A stretch of 64,000 bases of DNA from Filosporella fistucella. Taxonomy: Eukaryota; Ascomycota; Leotiomycetes; Helotiales. The first letter of the stretch is position 1. Each line of letters begins with the position of its first letter. Below the pieces are notes generated by a model. It searched no databases. It saw only the letters and a list, made by a program, of their open reading frames with translations, and was not told where the DNA came from. Below, piece by piece: positions 11,638 through 22,300 of this stretch. The position numbers were made by a program, and so were the translations under genes. The stretch spans positions 2,170,001 to 2,234,000 of the forward strand of contig JAQJZZ010000005.1 in NCBI GenBank assembly GCA_030077755.1, read 5' to 3'.

Positions 11638-11874
11638 GCTCACGCCCTCGCGGGCACGAGTTTCCCTCAGAGTCAAGAAGAGACTTAGGGTTGCGGTGCA
11701 GGAATTGATGATTGGTACTCAAGCCCTCGCGGGCAAGAGTCTCACAGAGTCAAGAAGAGATCTTCTGTCGCGGTGCAAGAATTGTCGGGACCGCTACTCA
11801 AGCCCTCGCGGGCAAGAGATCCCTCGGTGTTCGCGGTGCGAGAACTGAGTCGCCGGAACAAGAGTTTCAGAGGC
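11638..11874 (+). repeat. three tandem 79-bp repeat units
   Basis: Units begin at 11638, 11717 and 11796, an exact 79-bp period. Each opens with CTCAaGCCCTCGCGGGCAaGAG (spaced differences in lower case) and carries a downstream GCGGTGCARGAATTG-like block about 50 bases later. The period is not a multiple of three, so these are not in-frame protein repeats. Each unit contains a potential hairpin (CTC..GCCC, loop TCGC, GGGC..GAG). Confidence 0.85.
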
Positions 11875-12241
11875 ACAGATACGCTGCCGGTGATCTCGTC
11901 AAGTTGTCTAACTCCGGGACTGACTTGTGCTGAATCGGAAGCTCCAAAGATCTTGCGCGTGTGGAAGGATCCGGTTGCAGCGTCATAAACCGGTGCAGCC
12001 CGGTGATAGATTGGCACGCGGAATTGTGAGCTGTCCACCAATTCCTTGAACTCCTCTTGGCCTTTTGATCGTTCGTCCTCGAGCTCGTCAAGGTGCTTGA
12101 GGATTTGAGCTTCCCCATGTGAGGAAGTCTCCTCCTAGGTCTAAGTTGTTAGTGGAGTTTAGGGCTACACCAGGGAATAGTTCTTCTTACCAACTTGATT
12201 GTTCCATCCCAGGTGCTGGACAGGAACGTATCTTTCGCGAC
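11742..12241 (-). pseudogene. spliceable frame with WD40-like motif (remnant)
   Basis: Two minus-strand segments, 12241-12191 and 12134-11742, join in phase across a good intron (GTAAGA donor, CACTAACA branch, CCTAG acceptor). The first reads FLSSTWDGTIKL, which matches the end of a WD40 blade such as those of Pex7-like proteins. The next segment is charged and helical, then runs through the 79-bp repeats to a stop. No complete WD40 protein can be assembled around it, so I call it a fragment. The functional label is weak. Confidence 0.25.
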
Positions 12242-12477
12242 CTGATTCCAGGCAGCAAAAAACGCTTAAGGAAAGAATTTTGAGAAGTTTCCTTGGACGT
12301 TAGAAACTGTCAGCACGCAGGACTGCAGAACTGATACAGTTTGAGGTGCAACATATCAGGATTCAAGCCCTCGCGGGCAAGAGGTGTCGAGATTGACTAT
12401 GTTGCGGAACTTCGAAATTTTGAGGTTGGCAGGACCTTATATTTGCAGTTTTTCCGATGTTCTGCTACCCCATATGT

Positions 12478-12505
12478 GGGAACTTGCCCTCGCGGGCAAG
12501 TTCCC
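12478..12505. repeat. perfect hairpin, 12-bp arms, TCGC loop
   Basis: The arms GGGAACTTGCCC and GGGCAAGTTCCC are perfectly complementary around a TCGC tetraloop. The core is the same GCCC-TCGC-GGGC found in the 79-bp repeat units, and another copy lies at 12364-12384. Confidence 0.85.
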
Positions 12506-12795
12506 CATTCGCGAGCAGATTGACGTTCAGTCAAATTGTCGATATCCTGGAAAGCGTCAACCAAGATCAGGTCCAATCCATCGGTCCGGAGGAAAGATGC
12601 CGAGGGGAATGATTGAGACTTTCATGACCTCGCGGTCAATCGGTTGCAAAGCTCGAAACCGCGAGATTCGCATTTGTCGAAAGCGGGTCGACCTCTTGTG
12701 CTTTGCATTGGCCATCGTTGGAACGAGCCAAAGATATCCTCTTCAATTCCAAGGGCAGCGATTTTCCGTTTCCGAATTTCGGTTTTTATTGGCCC

Positions 12796-13072
12796 TTCTG
12801 ACTTAATCGTTCAAGCGATCATAAGGGTATGGGACTGAGAGGTAGTATTCCCCTTGGTTTCCATTGGTCATCTTAGAACTTGGTCAGCTTCTGATACCAT
12901 ACCGAGAGAATACAAATAACTTACGCTTGAGGTTCAACTTCTCAAAGGACTCAACTTGATTCTCTGATTCAATCGTTCCAGCTCAAATATGAGCGTATAG
13001 GACCGAGAGGTAGCTCCACCATCATATCGGACCTCTTCGGTTCGGATTAAAGGGGTCTCCAGTGGTCAGTCT
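12796..13072 (+). repeat. diverged direct duplication
   Basis: 12796-12872 resembles 12962-13072: both carry an AATCGTTC-like block, a GGACTGAGAGGTAG-like block, and a closing CCAGTGGTCA-like block. A third partial copy, with CCGGATTAAGGGG and GGTGGTCA, lies at 13451-13487. Confidence 0.6.
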
Positions 13073-13605
13073 TTCTTTTTTGAATGCCACGAGCCACCTC
13101 AACCTTCATCTGGTGCTTATGCATCTTGTTTAGTAGACGAGGAACTCTATCGGCATCCACAAATTTTTCGATGGAAGTTCATCCATCGTCCACCAATCAC
13201 AAGCTTTGCGCAATCGCGCATTCTTTTGTGCTTCACCTCCAGACGACGGTGCTGGAGCTGCGCTTGGTTGTCCGTCACCACCAGAGGGTCCACCACCATA
13301 AGGAGACGGGTCTCCTGAGAGAGGGACATACATTTTGTTTCTCTTTCTATAAAAAGGAGAACACCAAAACTTTTGACCATGATCAAATGAATATTGTGTT
13401 TTCTGGTCGAGAGGAAAGGATCCAGAGATATTTAAAGTATGCTACCAGAGGTTTCCGTCCGGATTAAGGGGTTTCTTGGTGGTCAAACGATGTGTTTTCC
13501 CACCGGCTCTGGATCATCACTTCGGCATGAGTTTGTCGACCGGGACCATAGTCGGCGAGGTTCTGATGAGGCTCTCAGCAGCTTGATGAGGTGATACTCC
13601 CGCGA

Positions 13606-13831
13606 AGTTACCCAATTCATCTGCTGGGATGAGGCGAGTGACCATCATCGCGACAATGCTGTACGAGAAGAAGACGGAGTCCTCAATCTCTCTTCTTTTT
13701 CTTCTCCGTCTCAAGTTGCCCAACTCATCTGCTGGAGCCAGTCGGGTGATTTTACCATCATCACGACGGATGCTGTACGCATGGAAAGGCGATTCCTTCC
13801 CTCGCTCCCATTTTTCGTCTCCGTCTCAAAG
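13606..13831 (+). repeat. tandem duplication of ~110 bp
   Basis: 13606-13716 and 13715-13831 share in order: a CCAACTCATCTGCTGG-like start, an ACCATCATC block, an ATGCTGTAC block, and the closing CTCCGTCTCAAG. Minus-strand translations of the two keep PADELGN but in different frames. Confidence 0.7.
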
Positions 13832-14691
13832 TTTTCTTTTTCCTTCCACGCCACGCTCTTGGACGATAACAAGTTTTTTGATGATCCCAGTCTTATCGAC
13901 GTGGGTTCCTCCGCAGAATTCAATCGATACTTCAGACCACAGGTCTGAAGTCCTTCAACCACGGCGAGGAAACATTTAGATCAATTAGAAGAGACCTCAG
14001 GTCTCCTCTTTTCAATCGCCCATATTTTCTTCTCCGTCTCAAGGGTAAGACCTGCAGGAGTGGTTGGGTCAAAACCGTATACCCGACTCCGCACATTGGC
14101 TATGTCATTCTTGTTCTCTCTCTTTCGATGGTTTAATGGTATTGTTGCGCGAGGACTTCCTTGAGTCATAACCAGTTCGATATCACCGTCCTCGAGACTG
14201 GTATCTTCAATTTCCTCCCTTCCACCGTTTTTCGTTTACTTCTCCGTCTCAAGGATAAAACACAGAGGAGGGTAATCACTGCAGCAGTGCTTTCAACCCC
14301 CTAGTCCTTACTGTCGGATGAAATTCGTGCTGCACAAACTTTTGGAGAGACAAAGCACAGGAGAGATCTTGTACTGGTCAGGCTTGAGTTGACGACTTGG
14401 TGACAGCAACCCCACATTTGCGGCTCAGAGTAGCATTAAAGGAGTTTCTCAGTGGCATGATCCATCGCCCATGTCGTAAAAGAGTCTTGTTCGCCTTTTG
14501 GAGATTCGTAGTCTAGGTCGACGATTGTGGTGTTGATGACTCGCTATCTCTAACCATGTCCGCGACAAGCATCTTCTTGGCAGATGGAGCGCCATCATTT
14601 AGCTCACTCAACTCCCGCTCAGTGTCGTCGAGACGATGCCTGAGTTGGTTTTCGAGAAGGAAAGAATCCCATTTTTCTTCTCCGTCTCAAG
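13702..14691 (+). repeat. five dispersed copies of CTTCTCCGTCTCAAG
   Basis: Copies start at 13702, 14029, 14239 and 14677 (identical 15-mers), with a variant at 13817. They are usually preceded by a T-run and followed by RRTAAGAC. On the minus strand the motif encodes LETEKK in one frame. Confidence 0.8.
13929..14009. repeat. two adjacent short hairpins
   Basis: 13929-13951 has 10-bp perfect arms (ACTTCAGACC / GGTCTGAAGT) with loop ACA. 13987-14009 has 11-bp arms (AGAAGAGACCT / AGGTCTCCTCT, one mismatch) around a single C. A third, 13301-13316, has 7-bp arms AGGAGAC / GTCTCCT around GG. Confidence 0.75.
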
Positions 14692-15033
14692 AATAAGACC
14701 AACTCGGTCTTCTGTGCTGTCTTTCCTTCACGACTACAACCAGATCATTGAACTGCTTCAGGCGAAGTGGTCCACGGAAGTGCAGGGACACCTGGTTCCA
14801 GTGATGATTAGCAAAACTTTACATCGAAGTCTAGACAGTGGGCACAACTCACCTCTCCATCCAGTGCCGCAATGGAATCTGGAAGTTCTTGACTCGAGAT
14901 TCGCACGATCCATCTGCACCCATATGGGTGACTTCTCAAACGGCCTTGGTGTCTTGTCGGTAAAGGAGGAGCTAGAATACTGGACGGGTTTTTATCGTCG
15001 TTCATCTCTGGTTGTTGCCATCAACCAGATTTG

Positions 15034-15600
15034 ATTTGGGGTGTTTCTGATCAACTGAAAAGATTTTGAGAGAAGTATCGCCACCATCTCCCAAAGGTGG
15101 TGCATTCATCACGGTCATTGGTAATGGCGATCTCGAGCGAATACCTCTAAACTTTGTGCGATCAATTTTTCATAAGTCTGGGGTGCTTCGAGGCTATGTA
15201 TGCCTTTTTGGGGTGTTTCTTATCAGCCGAGCCATGAAGGCCGCCACTGAGGAAACTCATTCTCCCCCTGGTCATCGGACGACGATCAAAGTTCAAATCC
15301 AACAGTTTTGGTGTCAGATTTCTTCTCTTCAAAACCGAACACTCCACCCCGCCTGGGGAGAGATGCATCTACATCTGTATAACATCTCGACGATGTTCAA
15401 GCTTGGTCTTGGGTGTTTTCTATCAACTGGATAGTTAAGCCAGTATCGGCGTTCGGGCGGCAGCCCACAATTTTGAGATTAGATGGATCTTTAGAGGAGG
15501 GTCCAATGTCGATTCTGACAGTCTTGGTGTCATATTTCTTCTCCTCTGACCTATGTGGAGAGATGGATCTAATTCTGTACAACATCCCGATGATGTTCAT
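15034..15600 (+). repeat. degenerate ~200-bp repeats
   Basis: The block TTGGGGTGTTTCTNATCA recurs at about 15037, 15213 and 15410. The longer segment 15308-15396 is repeated at 15533-15600, from TTGGTGTCA to ACATC..GATGATGTTCA. Minus-strand frames give NIVEMLYR and NIIGMLYR, then EEKKSDTKTV and EEKKYDTKTV. Confidence 0.65.
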
Positions 15601-15767
15601 CCCCGAGATGCTATACAGAATTAGCCCAGGTCGGCGTGTAAGATGGCCATTATACTCTCTCCTTCACTATCGAAACCTTGGGGATTCTTTGGAAGTGGTG
15701 TGACGTGAAGTATCAGCGCTAGCGTCTATCATCTTTCGCGCTGGTATCTGAATTGTGAGGGCAGACT

Positions 15768-16410
15768 TTATTGTTTCGTCAGTCGAAGTGGATGAAGTTG
15801 ATCGTCATCAGATTGCTGAAGGCTAATCAATATCATCACAGCCAAAGCAACTTGGCATGCGATTTGGCTTTCTAAGAGTCCCAGCTTTACTTGTAAGGCA
15901 GTAAAGTGGATGAAAGTTTCCTGTATAGTGTAGAGTGCTTCTGCGACTGAGTGTATGCCATTGCCTTGCCTCATGTATTGGTGGATAATATGCCGATGGC
16001 CAAGATAGAAGATGGTGTTCAAGTGTTTCGATCTACCGATGATGTGCGCGAAACGAGAGGGATGGAATCGAGACGTGCCAGTGTGACTGATTCGAGCGAT
16101 CATCTTCTCAAATGAGATCTTTTGCGCAGGCGCTGCTGAAGTGTTAGTATCTCTCAAAGAGTACGAGCTGTTAGTGGATGCGCACTTACTCGATGACACC
16201 AAGACTCGAGCAATGCCAACTCTGCAAGGCAGACAGATGCATACACTTGATAAACTTGATAGACTGACCATGGTATTAGTATATGGATGTTTCGAAGATT
16301 GTAATGCGCATTGACTTACCATTCCTTAAAGATTGTGTGGAAGCATAAAGAATAGTTGATGCAAGCAAGCTCAGCCAAGGTGCGCAAGTAAGCAGCATCG
16401 TATTCCACAT
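15768..16410 (-). CDS. small three-exon hypothetical protein
   Basis: Exons 16410-16320, 16219-16190 and 16135-15768 join in phase to give 162 aa. Both donors are GTAAGT; branch-like CTAA sequences and CAG/GAG acceptors follow. The N-terminus (MWNTMLLTCAPWLSLL, residues 1-16) is hydrophobic and could be a signal peptide or membrane anchor. The rest has a basic middle with many His residues and a hydrophobic helix near the C-terminus (ALAVMILISL). I recognise no family. The 30-nt middle exon depends on choosing the second of two adjacent AGs; the first gives an early stop. It lies at the edge of the decayed repeat block and may itself be a remnant. Confidence 0.4.
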
Positions 16411-19010
16411 TGTGGAGATTGTATCTCTATCTCTATATCCTCTCAATTATTAATTTACGTTCCATTCCCTCATCCCAAGCGCCAAGATAGAAGCCATTGT
16501 GTTGAGGTGCGCATCATCGCAGCTGAGAAAGGAGTCAACGTACCAACACCGCACACTTGAAGCTCGAGTAACAAAGCAACTCGAGACTCAATCATCTCTC
16601 AGTCTCCATCAATAAGTCTTTGATACATCCGCAAATAGGAAAGAACCTACATACCTTGACTCATTCTGAAGAAGTGTTGTGATGGGAAGCGAAAGCGAGA
16701 CACATCGAGTCTGACTCTCGACTCACCCCATCCACACTTCGCACACCTCATCAATTCTTCTTCGTACCTGCCCTCATATGATGAAAGAATCTCCTAGTAG
16801 TAAGATAACTCGAGTCCGTGAGTAAATTCGAATGCTGTGGTGGTGGATGATGATTGTTGTCGATGCGTTGAGCGAAGTTTGAATTTCAGCAAACGCAACC
16901 CCTACATTTCGCACACCCCATCAAATCCTCTTCGAACCTGTCAGGATATGATCAAAGAAGCTATCAACAATAAAATAACTCGATTCCGTGCAGAATTTCG
17001 CTGATTGCGGTACTCATCACAAGATGTTGACTCAATTTGCAAAAGAGGTTTGAAGGTTTACAAAACGAGGCGAAGTGCGAACAAGTAAACGATCCCAAAC
17101 CATTTTCTCGTCGGTTTATGCTCCTCTTGCGACCTAGACCCTTTCAGTCCGCTGATAAAGCGAATCGTATTACTGGCCGGTTTGTTTTCAATTGTTCAAG
17201 CCGCAGTAGAGGCCGCCAGACAAGCCCCGCTGGATGGGGGAGGAAGGAACGTTTGATGTGTTATTCACGCACGGAGGGGATTCGTATGCCGAGTTGACTC
17301 AAATCGTAGAGATCTCTAGTCCTACGGACAGTGGGCGAAGAAATAGAGGAATAGTAGAGAATGTCTATAAAAGAGCAGAATCTATTTTATATAGTGCAAA
17401 TGGGAGGCATATTTGGTGTTATATTTACGCTACAAGTGGCTTTGTAGACTTGATAGACTCAAATCGTACAAGATTCTCGAGTTCTATAGATACAGAGTGA
17501 AGCTACTACGATATAACACTTAAAGCAGACGTGAGAGTATACTTACCTCAAAATATACCATATCCCCAAGATCTACGACCAGACTTCAAAGCTACGACTT
17601 CTAATACTCGAATACCACTACAATCACCATCTATCACCAGCACTGCATTCAACAAATTCTTACCAGAGACCACAAATCCAAAACTCTGATAGCGACCTTT
17701 AATTATTAGGCAAACTCATCATTTCCTATTCTCTATCCTGAGAAATTTCTTATACATTATATATCTTAATTATATTTGATTAACCAAGTCACTTTGCCTA
17801 CATAGGGAACTTTCTATCTCCTCCTGTCTACTTTGTCAGGTAATCACATGATTGACACGTGTCTAATCACATGACTCGCCTCATTCCCCTGAGTGGAATT
17901 GAAGATCTGATATTGAAACTCGACATCCATCTTAATCTCAGTTAAAGATAGTTCTTTAAATCCAAGGTCTTTCATTAATTTATCAAATGACAGATCTATT
18001 TATTTCAAAGACCAAGAATAGGATGAATAGAGGTGAGCATCACATAAAGTCACATGGCCAAGGAACAGAAATATATTTGTAAATTTCTTTTATTCGTCTC
18101 CCTCTCTTCTACTCCTTCCCTAACTACATATCTCCTCTCCTCTCTTCACACACCCCGAAAACTCCCCAACCCAAAGCTCAAAAAAGCCAAAAATGCAGAT
18201 GCGGAAAAAACCAGCTCCTATCGAATGATAAAAGCTTTCACCAATTCCCTCATCCAATATCTCGAATCCTTATTTCAAGCAAGGAAGCTAGAAATAAGAT
18301 GAGATTATGAAAAAGGCGGAAAAACAAAGATCCAATCCCTTGATATCCTCAAGCCGACTCCGTGGCGAGTATACGACAAAGGGCTAGCCTTTATTTGGTT
18401 CATTCGTTCCAAGACGTGGATCTCCTCTCCTCTCCTCTCTTACCCTACCCATCCCCCAAAAGTGAAGGAAGAGATAAGATCGAGAAACAAACATAAAACA
18501 CCAAGCTCACCAGGAGATCACTCCACTAGTGGTAACGCAAGTAACCAGGTCTATTCCTGACAGAAGACCTAGTAAGATTTTTTTCCCACGCAAGAGAAGA
18601 GAAGAAGAATTATGCGTGGGCTGTACGGGGTATGGGCGAAGTGAAGATTGAATGGGTTGGGAATGGTAGAAGCGTATTTTTCGTGTATCAAATCAGATCA
18701 GATCGTGTCGTGGAGATGTGAGAATGATAGTCGCTCGCTCATGATGATGCATTTCGTAAGGCGTAAATGTTTATTCTCTTCCTCTCTTATTCCTTCGACT
18801 AAAGCCAGAGAAACGGGGGAGAAAAGAGAAATAAACCCGTAAAGAATGAGAAAGATGTACGCATCGACGATTTCGGTAGAAAATGTTGTTGGTGTATCGT
18901 AGAGAAGAGTGTTGTCATGCCGAACTAAGTATGGAATGTGTAGATCGGGACGAGAGTTCTCGTCGCAAAGTCGCAATTGTCAACAACACTTATATATCTC
19001 CACCTGCCAT
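16411..19010. other. 2.6-kb gene-poor region
   Basis: Apart from the 170-bp-offset duplication at 16728-17010, I see only short frames. The plus-strand frame 17234-17500 ends with a stop and has no clear start or family. The tract 18420-18440 is a CTCTC-rich microsatellite. No RNA gene recognised. Confidence 0.4.
16728..17010 (+). repeat. direct duplication with 170-bp offset
   Basis: 16728-16840 and 16898-17010 align with a constant 170-base offset: TTCGCACACC at both, an AACCTG/TACCTG block, ATATGATSAAAGAA, AAATAACTCGA and TCCGTG. Each copy contains a short ATG frame (MMKESPSSKITR and MIKEAINNKITR). Confidence 0.75.
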
Positions 19011-19352
19011 TTACATCAACATTGCGACCACCACCATTGCGCCTGATACACCGGCCACGAAACCACCTGCTCTCAATCCACTTGCGGCACCCATGTAATT
19101 CGCTGGTAGGGTATTGCTAGCTGTTGCGCTTGTGCTCGCGACAGTTGTCTTGCCTGCGGTACCAGCGGCAGTAGGAAGGATCGAAGTCGAGTTTGCCATA
19201 CCGTATGTCGAGGTAACTGATGCGACGATCTGAGAAACAGTGATGGTCTTTGTGAGGGTAGCGGTTGAGGTGATGGTGGTGGTGAGGGAGGTAGTGGTAT
19301 CGGCCACAGCCAACAGAGGCAAGAGAGCAGATACTAAGATTGAAAGGCGCAT
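19011..19352 (-). CDS. GPI-anchored cell-wall-type small protein
   Basis: A single-exon 113-aa protein. The ATG at 19352 is chosen because a classical signal peptide follows (MRLSILVSALLPLLAVAD, residues 1-18). The mature part is almost entirely Ser/Thr/Ala with TTTIT-like runs, suited to O-mannosylation, and has one N-glycosylation site (NST at 54-56). The C-terminus is a small-residue region followed by a hydrophobic tail (GAMVVVAMLM) with no cytosolic extension, the signature of GPI attachment; the omega site probably lies between 84 and 92. Similar short Ser/Thr-rich GPI proteins are common structural wall components in ascomycetes. The frame is open ~280 bases upstream without better starts. 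Confidence 0.8.
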   Translation of the reverse strand: MRLSILVSALLPLLAVADTTTSLTTTITSTATLTKTITVSQIVASVTSTYGMANSTSILPTAAGTAGKTTVASTSATASNTLPANYMGAASGLRAGGFVAGVSGAMVVVAMLM

Positions 19353-22300
19353 TGTGATGAAAGTTGTATGTTCGAAGAGTGTATGTATTCCAAAGGATTC
19401 GACAGATATTGACAGGCGCGTGATTGACTTATGAACGAGATTGTTCCAAGTGGGATTGTATCTTGTGGATCTAGATTGTGTAGATTGTTTCGAGACGCTG
19501 GTTGCTTTTTGTAAGGATGAATCTTCTTTGAAATGGCTCTTGGTTATGTTTGCTTGTGGTGGTGAACGGGCTTTGTTTCGGTATTGTGCTTGGGCTGATG
19601 CTCGACAATAGGAAGCTTTGTGCGATCGGATCAATAATGACTGTGCGAATACAATGGTCTGGCCTTGGTATTCTGGATTGATAGTATTGTGGATGTTTGA
19701 TGTATGAAGTGAGAGTCGAATCTTTCAAAGACGAGATAGACTTTGCCAACGAAGTCTTGCGGTGGTAGTAATGCGATCTGAGCGAGAGGTTTGTTTGAGA
19801 GAAGGATGCGATGGGACGGAAGAGATAAAGTGAGGGAAGATGGATGGAAGGATGGGAGGACCAAGAGGGAGTGACAGACTGTTGGGGTGGGAAGGGAAGG
19901 ATTAGACTGGCAGACTGGGGGAGATTATTTTGGATGGTCTGGGCGCTGAGACGAGACTGGGCGGCAAATAACCAACACATAACACAGCACAACTCACGAC
20001 ACAGCCAGCAAAGCAGCCCAGTCCAGTCCAGCCCAGTCCAGCGCAACAAGACTAACAAAGAAATGACCAGCGATTAAAATAAGATGAAGTGAAGTGAAAT
20101 AAAACAAAAATAATGAGAGACAGTCTAGCCGATGAAAGAACTCGCAATACCACATTCATAGTATTCGATGTACATTCTGGAAGGAGTAACAATAGAAAGT
20201 ACATGATTCATTACTCTTCGATATCTCCACTGATCCTGATCAATTATTTCACTAATCTATTACCATATTACACTGTGGCTCATCCAATTCCAGGCTATCA
20301 CTCACTATAAGTCACCCTCTATCCACTCCGTTCAGGCTATACTTTACTGACTCCTTCCCTGAATCCTCCACTGATCCTTCTCTCCAGGTATAGATTGACC
20401 CTAAAATACCTTCTATTCCCATAACCCAGATACCACCCTGCTTCCTCTGCCCACCCAAATCGTCCCACCAACCCAACATCCAACATCCACACATCCAAGC
20501 CCTCATCTCCACTGCAATTTTAAAATCTCCTTCCCCTGTCACTCTCCCAGGATTACCCTAGTAATAAAAACAAGGTACCCACTCCATCTGAAACCAACAT
20601 CGTATCACTGGCTCGCTAATCCTGTTCCTGAGCTGCTATCCAGAGGCTAAACCTGTTCCTATGATCGTCTCGCTTGGCGAGTGAAAAAACTTGGGTGAAG
20701 GGTTTGTTAGGTGCGTGCGCTATTTCCCGTCCGGCTGCACGATGAGATGGTCAGCAATCATCATCATCATCTGCGCATGTATGGCGATAAGGTCGGCTGT
20801 GAAGATTATGTGAGATGGGATGAAGATATATTATTATCCTACAACATTACCTAGATGAAATATTTGGAGATGGAGTAGTAATGAAAGTTAAAGAATGGAA
20901 AGTGGATAAGCACGCGTGTTCCAAATACGCAATAGGAACAGATAATTTCATATCCCTCCACCGCCTAAAATTCATTGGTTCCCCGTCCCTGGTTTCATTT
21001 AATCGCCAACGGGCCGCCACGTGTGCGCCTGATCATGGCTACTCTAGTACGTCCACCAGTATTTTCCAGCCTTTTTGTTCTGGGTGACGATTCTTGTTGA
21101 AGATGCAATGCAAGATAACGCAAATAGTTAGTACTTTCTCAAGCACATCGAATATCGCATTGCATTGTGTTCACTGTTAATAAGAGTTAATGCGATTTCC
21201 ATTTCATTCCACCCACCTATAGTAATCATCAGATAGAAGATCCATTCTAATATTCCACCCCCCTTCCAGAACACCGATTCAGTATCAAATTTAAAACGTC
21301 AAACAAATAAAGCAAAGAACTTAAGATCTACATCTCCCTACCGTATCACCGTTTCTGTTTCTACTACCACATGTATGTTTTGCATATTCGCCGAATTATT
21401 TGCTTTTTTCATTACCGCTTCCCTCACTCTCGCCCTATACCACTTACCTTTCTCTACTTTCTATTTCTATGTCATTGCGATCCAATAATGCGGGCATCAC
21501 AATTCGCAACAAATCCCAATATCCTAGCACTGAATCTCCGATGACAGAGATGTAATGTCCTTTGTATTCCTTGTGTAAGGTTATGTAGTACATATTACGG
21601 TTCCTTACCTTCCTCGCTCCGTCCCTTTCTCCCTTCCGATCGTTGGGCTTTGTGTTCTTTTTCGCCTTAGTCTGGCTGTTTAGCGGGCAGGTGATGCGCT
21701 TTGTGCTACTTTTAGTTACCTTTCAAATTATTATTCGAGTAGATGAATTTTACTACTTGCTTGGGTTGTATCTTTATTTCGCGTGAATTGTTGTGCTAAC
21801 TTCTTTCATATCCTAACCATCTTATTCACACCTAACAATCCTTCTCCTCTTTCTCCCCCTTTCTCCCCCTCTTCCACACTTCCCAAACCCATCAACCCAG
21901 TACAATCATCTCTTTCCCTCTCCCTCTCCGACTCCCACTCCACTCCAAACTTTCCTCCTTGGCACGAAACCCTCTCTCCCCAACCTTCCACGAACCATCT
22001 TACCTGCAGCAGATCAAACATCCCATCTCAGCTTGAACAAGCGAGTGTTACACAACTTACAACTTAGCTTCAAGCAAAGGTAAGTATTCCCGAATCGGCT
22101 CGTGAGGAGAAGAGTTGAGACACGGGTTGCTTCAGCTCGTGACCGTGCACTGGGTTAAGCTTTTTGAACGATGGAGAGGGAAGGATGGCGTGAACTATGG
22201 AGTGTTTGCAGGAAGTGAGGAGAGATTGGCAGATGGTTAGACGAGGAGGCAGATATTGGAGAATAGGTAGGAGCAAGATGAGATGAGGTGAAGTATTTGT

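Larger units (their letters stand above)
11638..15767. other. degenerate repeat-rich block without an intact gene
   Basis: About 4.1 kb in which nearly every segment has a diverged second copy nearby: 79-bp tandem units, 12796-12872 with 12962-13072 and 13451-13487, 13606-13716 with 13715-13831, and 15308-15396 with 15533-15600. Minus-strand frames keep related peptides between copies in different frames, such as RLIPADELGN against RLAPADELGN, and EEKKYDTKTV against EEKKSDTKTV. This indicates descent from minus-strand coding repeats followed by indels. Short near-perfect inverted repeats are scattered through it. I recognise no transposase, integrase or reverse transcriptase. It is best described as a decayed, internally duplicated locus. 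Confidence 0.55.

Noticed and set aside
11638..11874. CRISPR-like array
   Set aside because: Only three units, spacers themselves are repeated, and the organism is clearly a eukaryote.
11638..15767. Transposable element
   Set aside because: No terminal repeats, target-site duplication or transposase/reverse-transcriptase motif could be found.
17037..17500. Two overlapping plus-strand frames
   Set aside because: No start context, no family resemblance, and they overlap each other in different frames.
19471..20058. 195-codon minus-strand frame upstream of the GPI protein
   Set aside because: No domain, poor composition, and it overlaps the likely leader of the GPI protein; simple CAGTCC repeats explain part of it.
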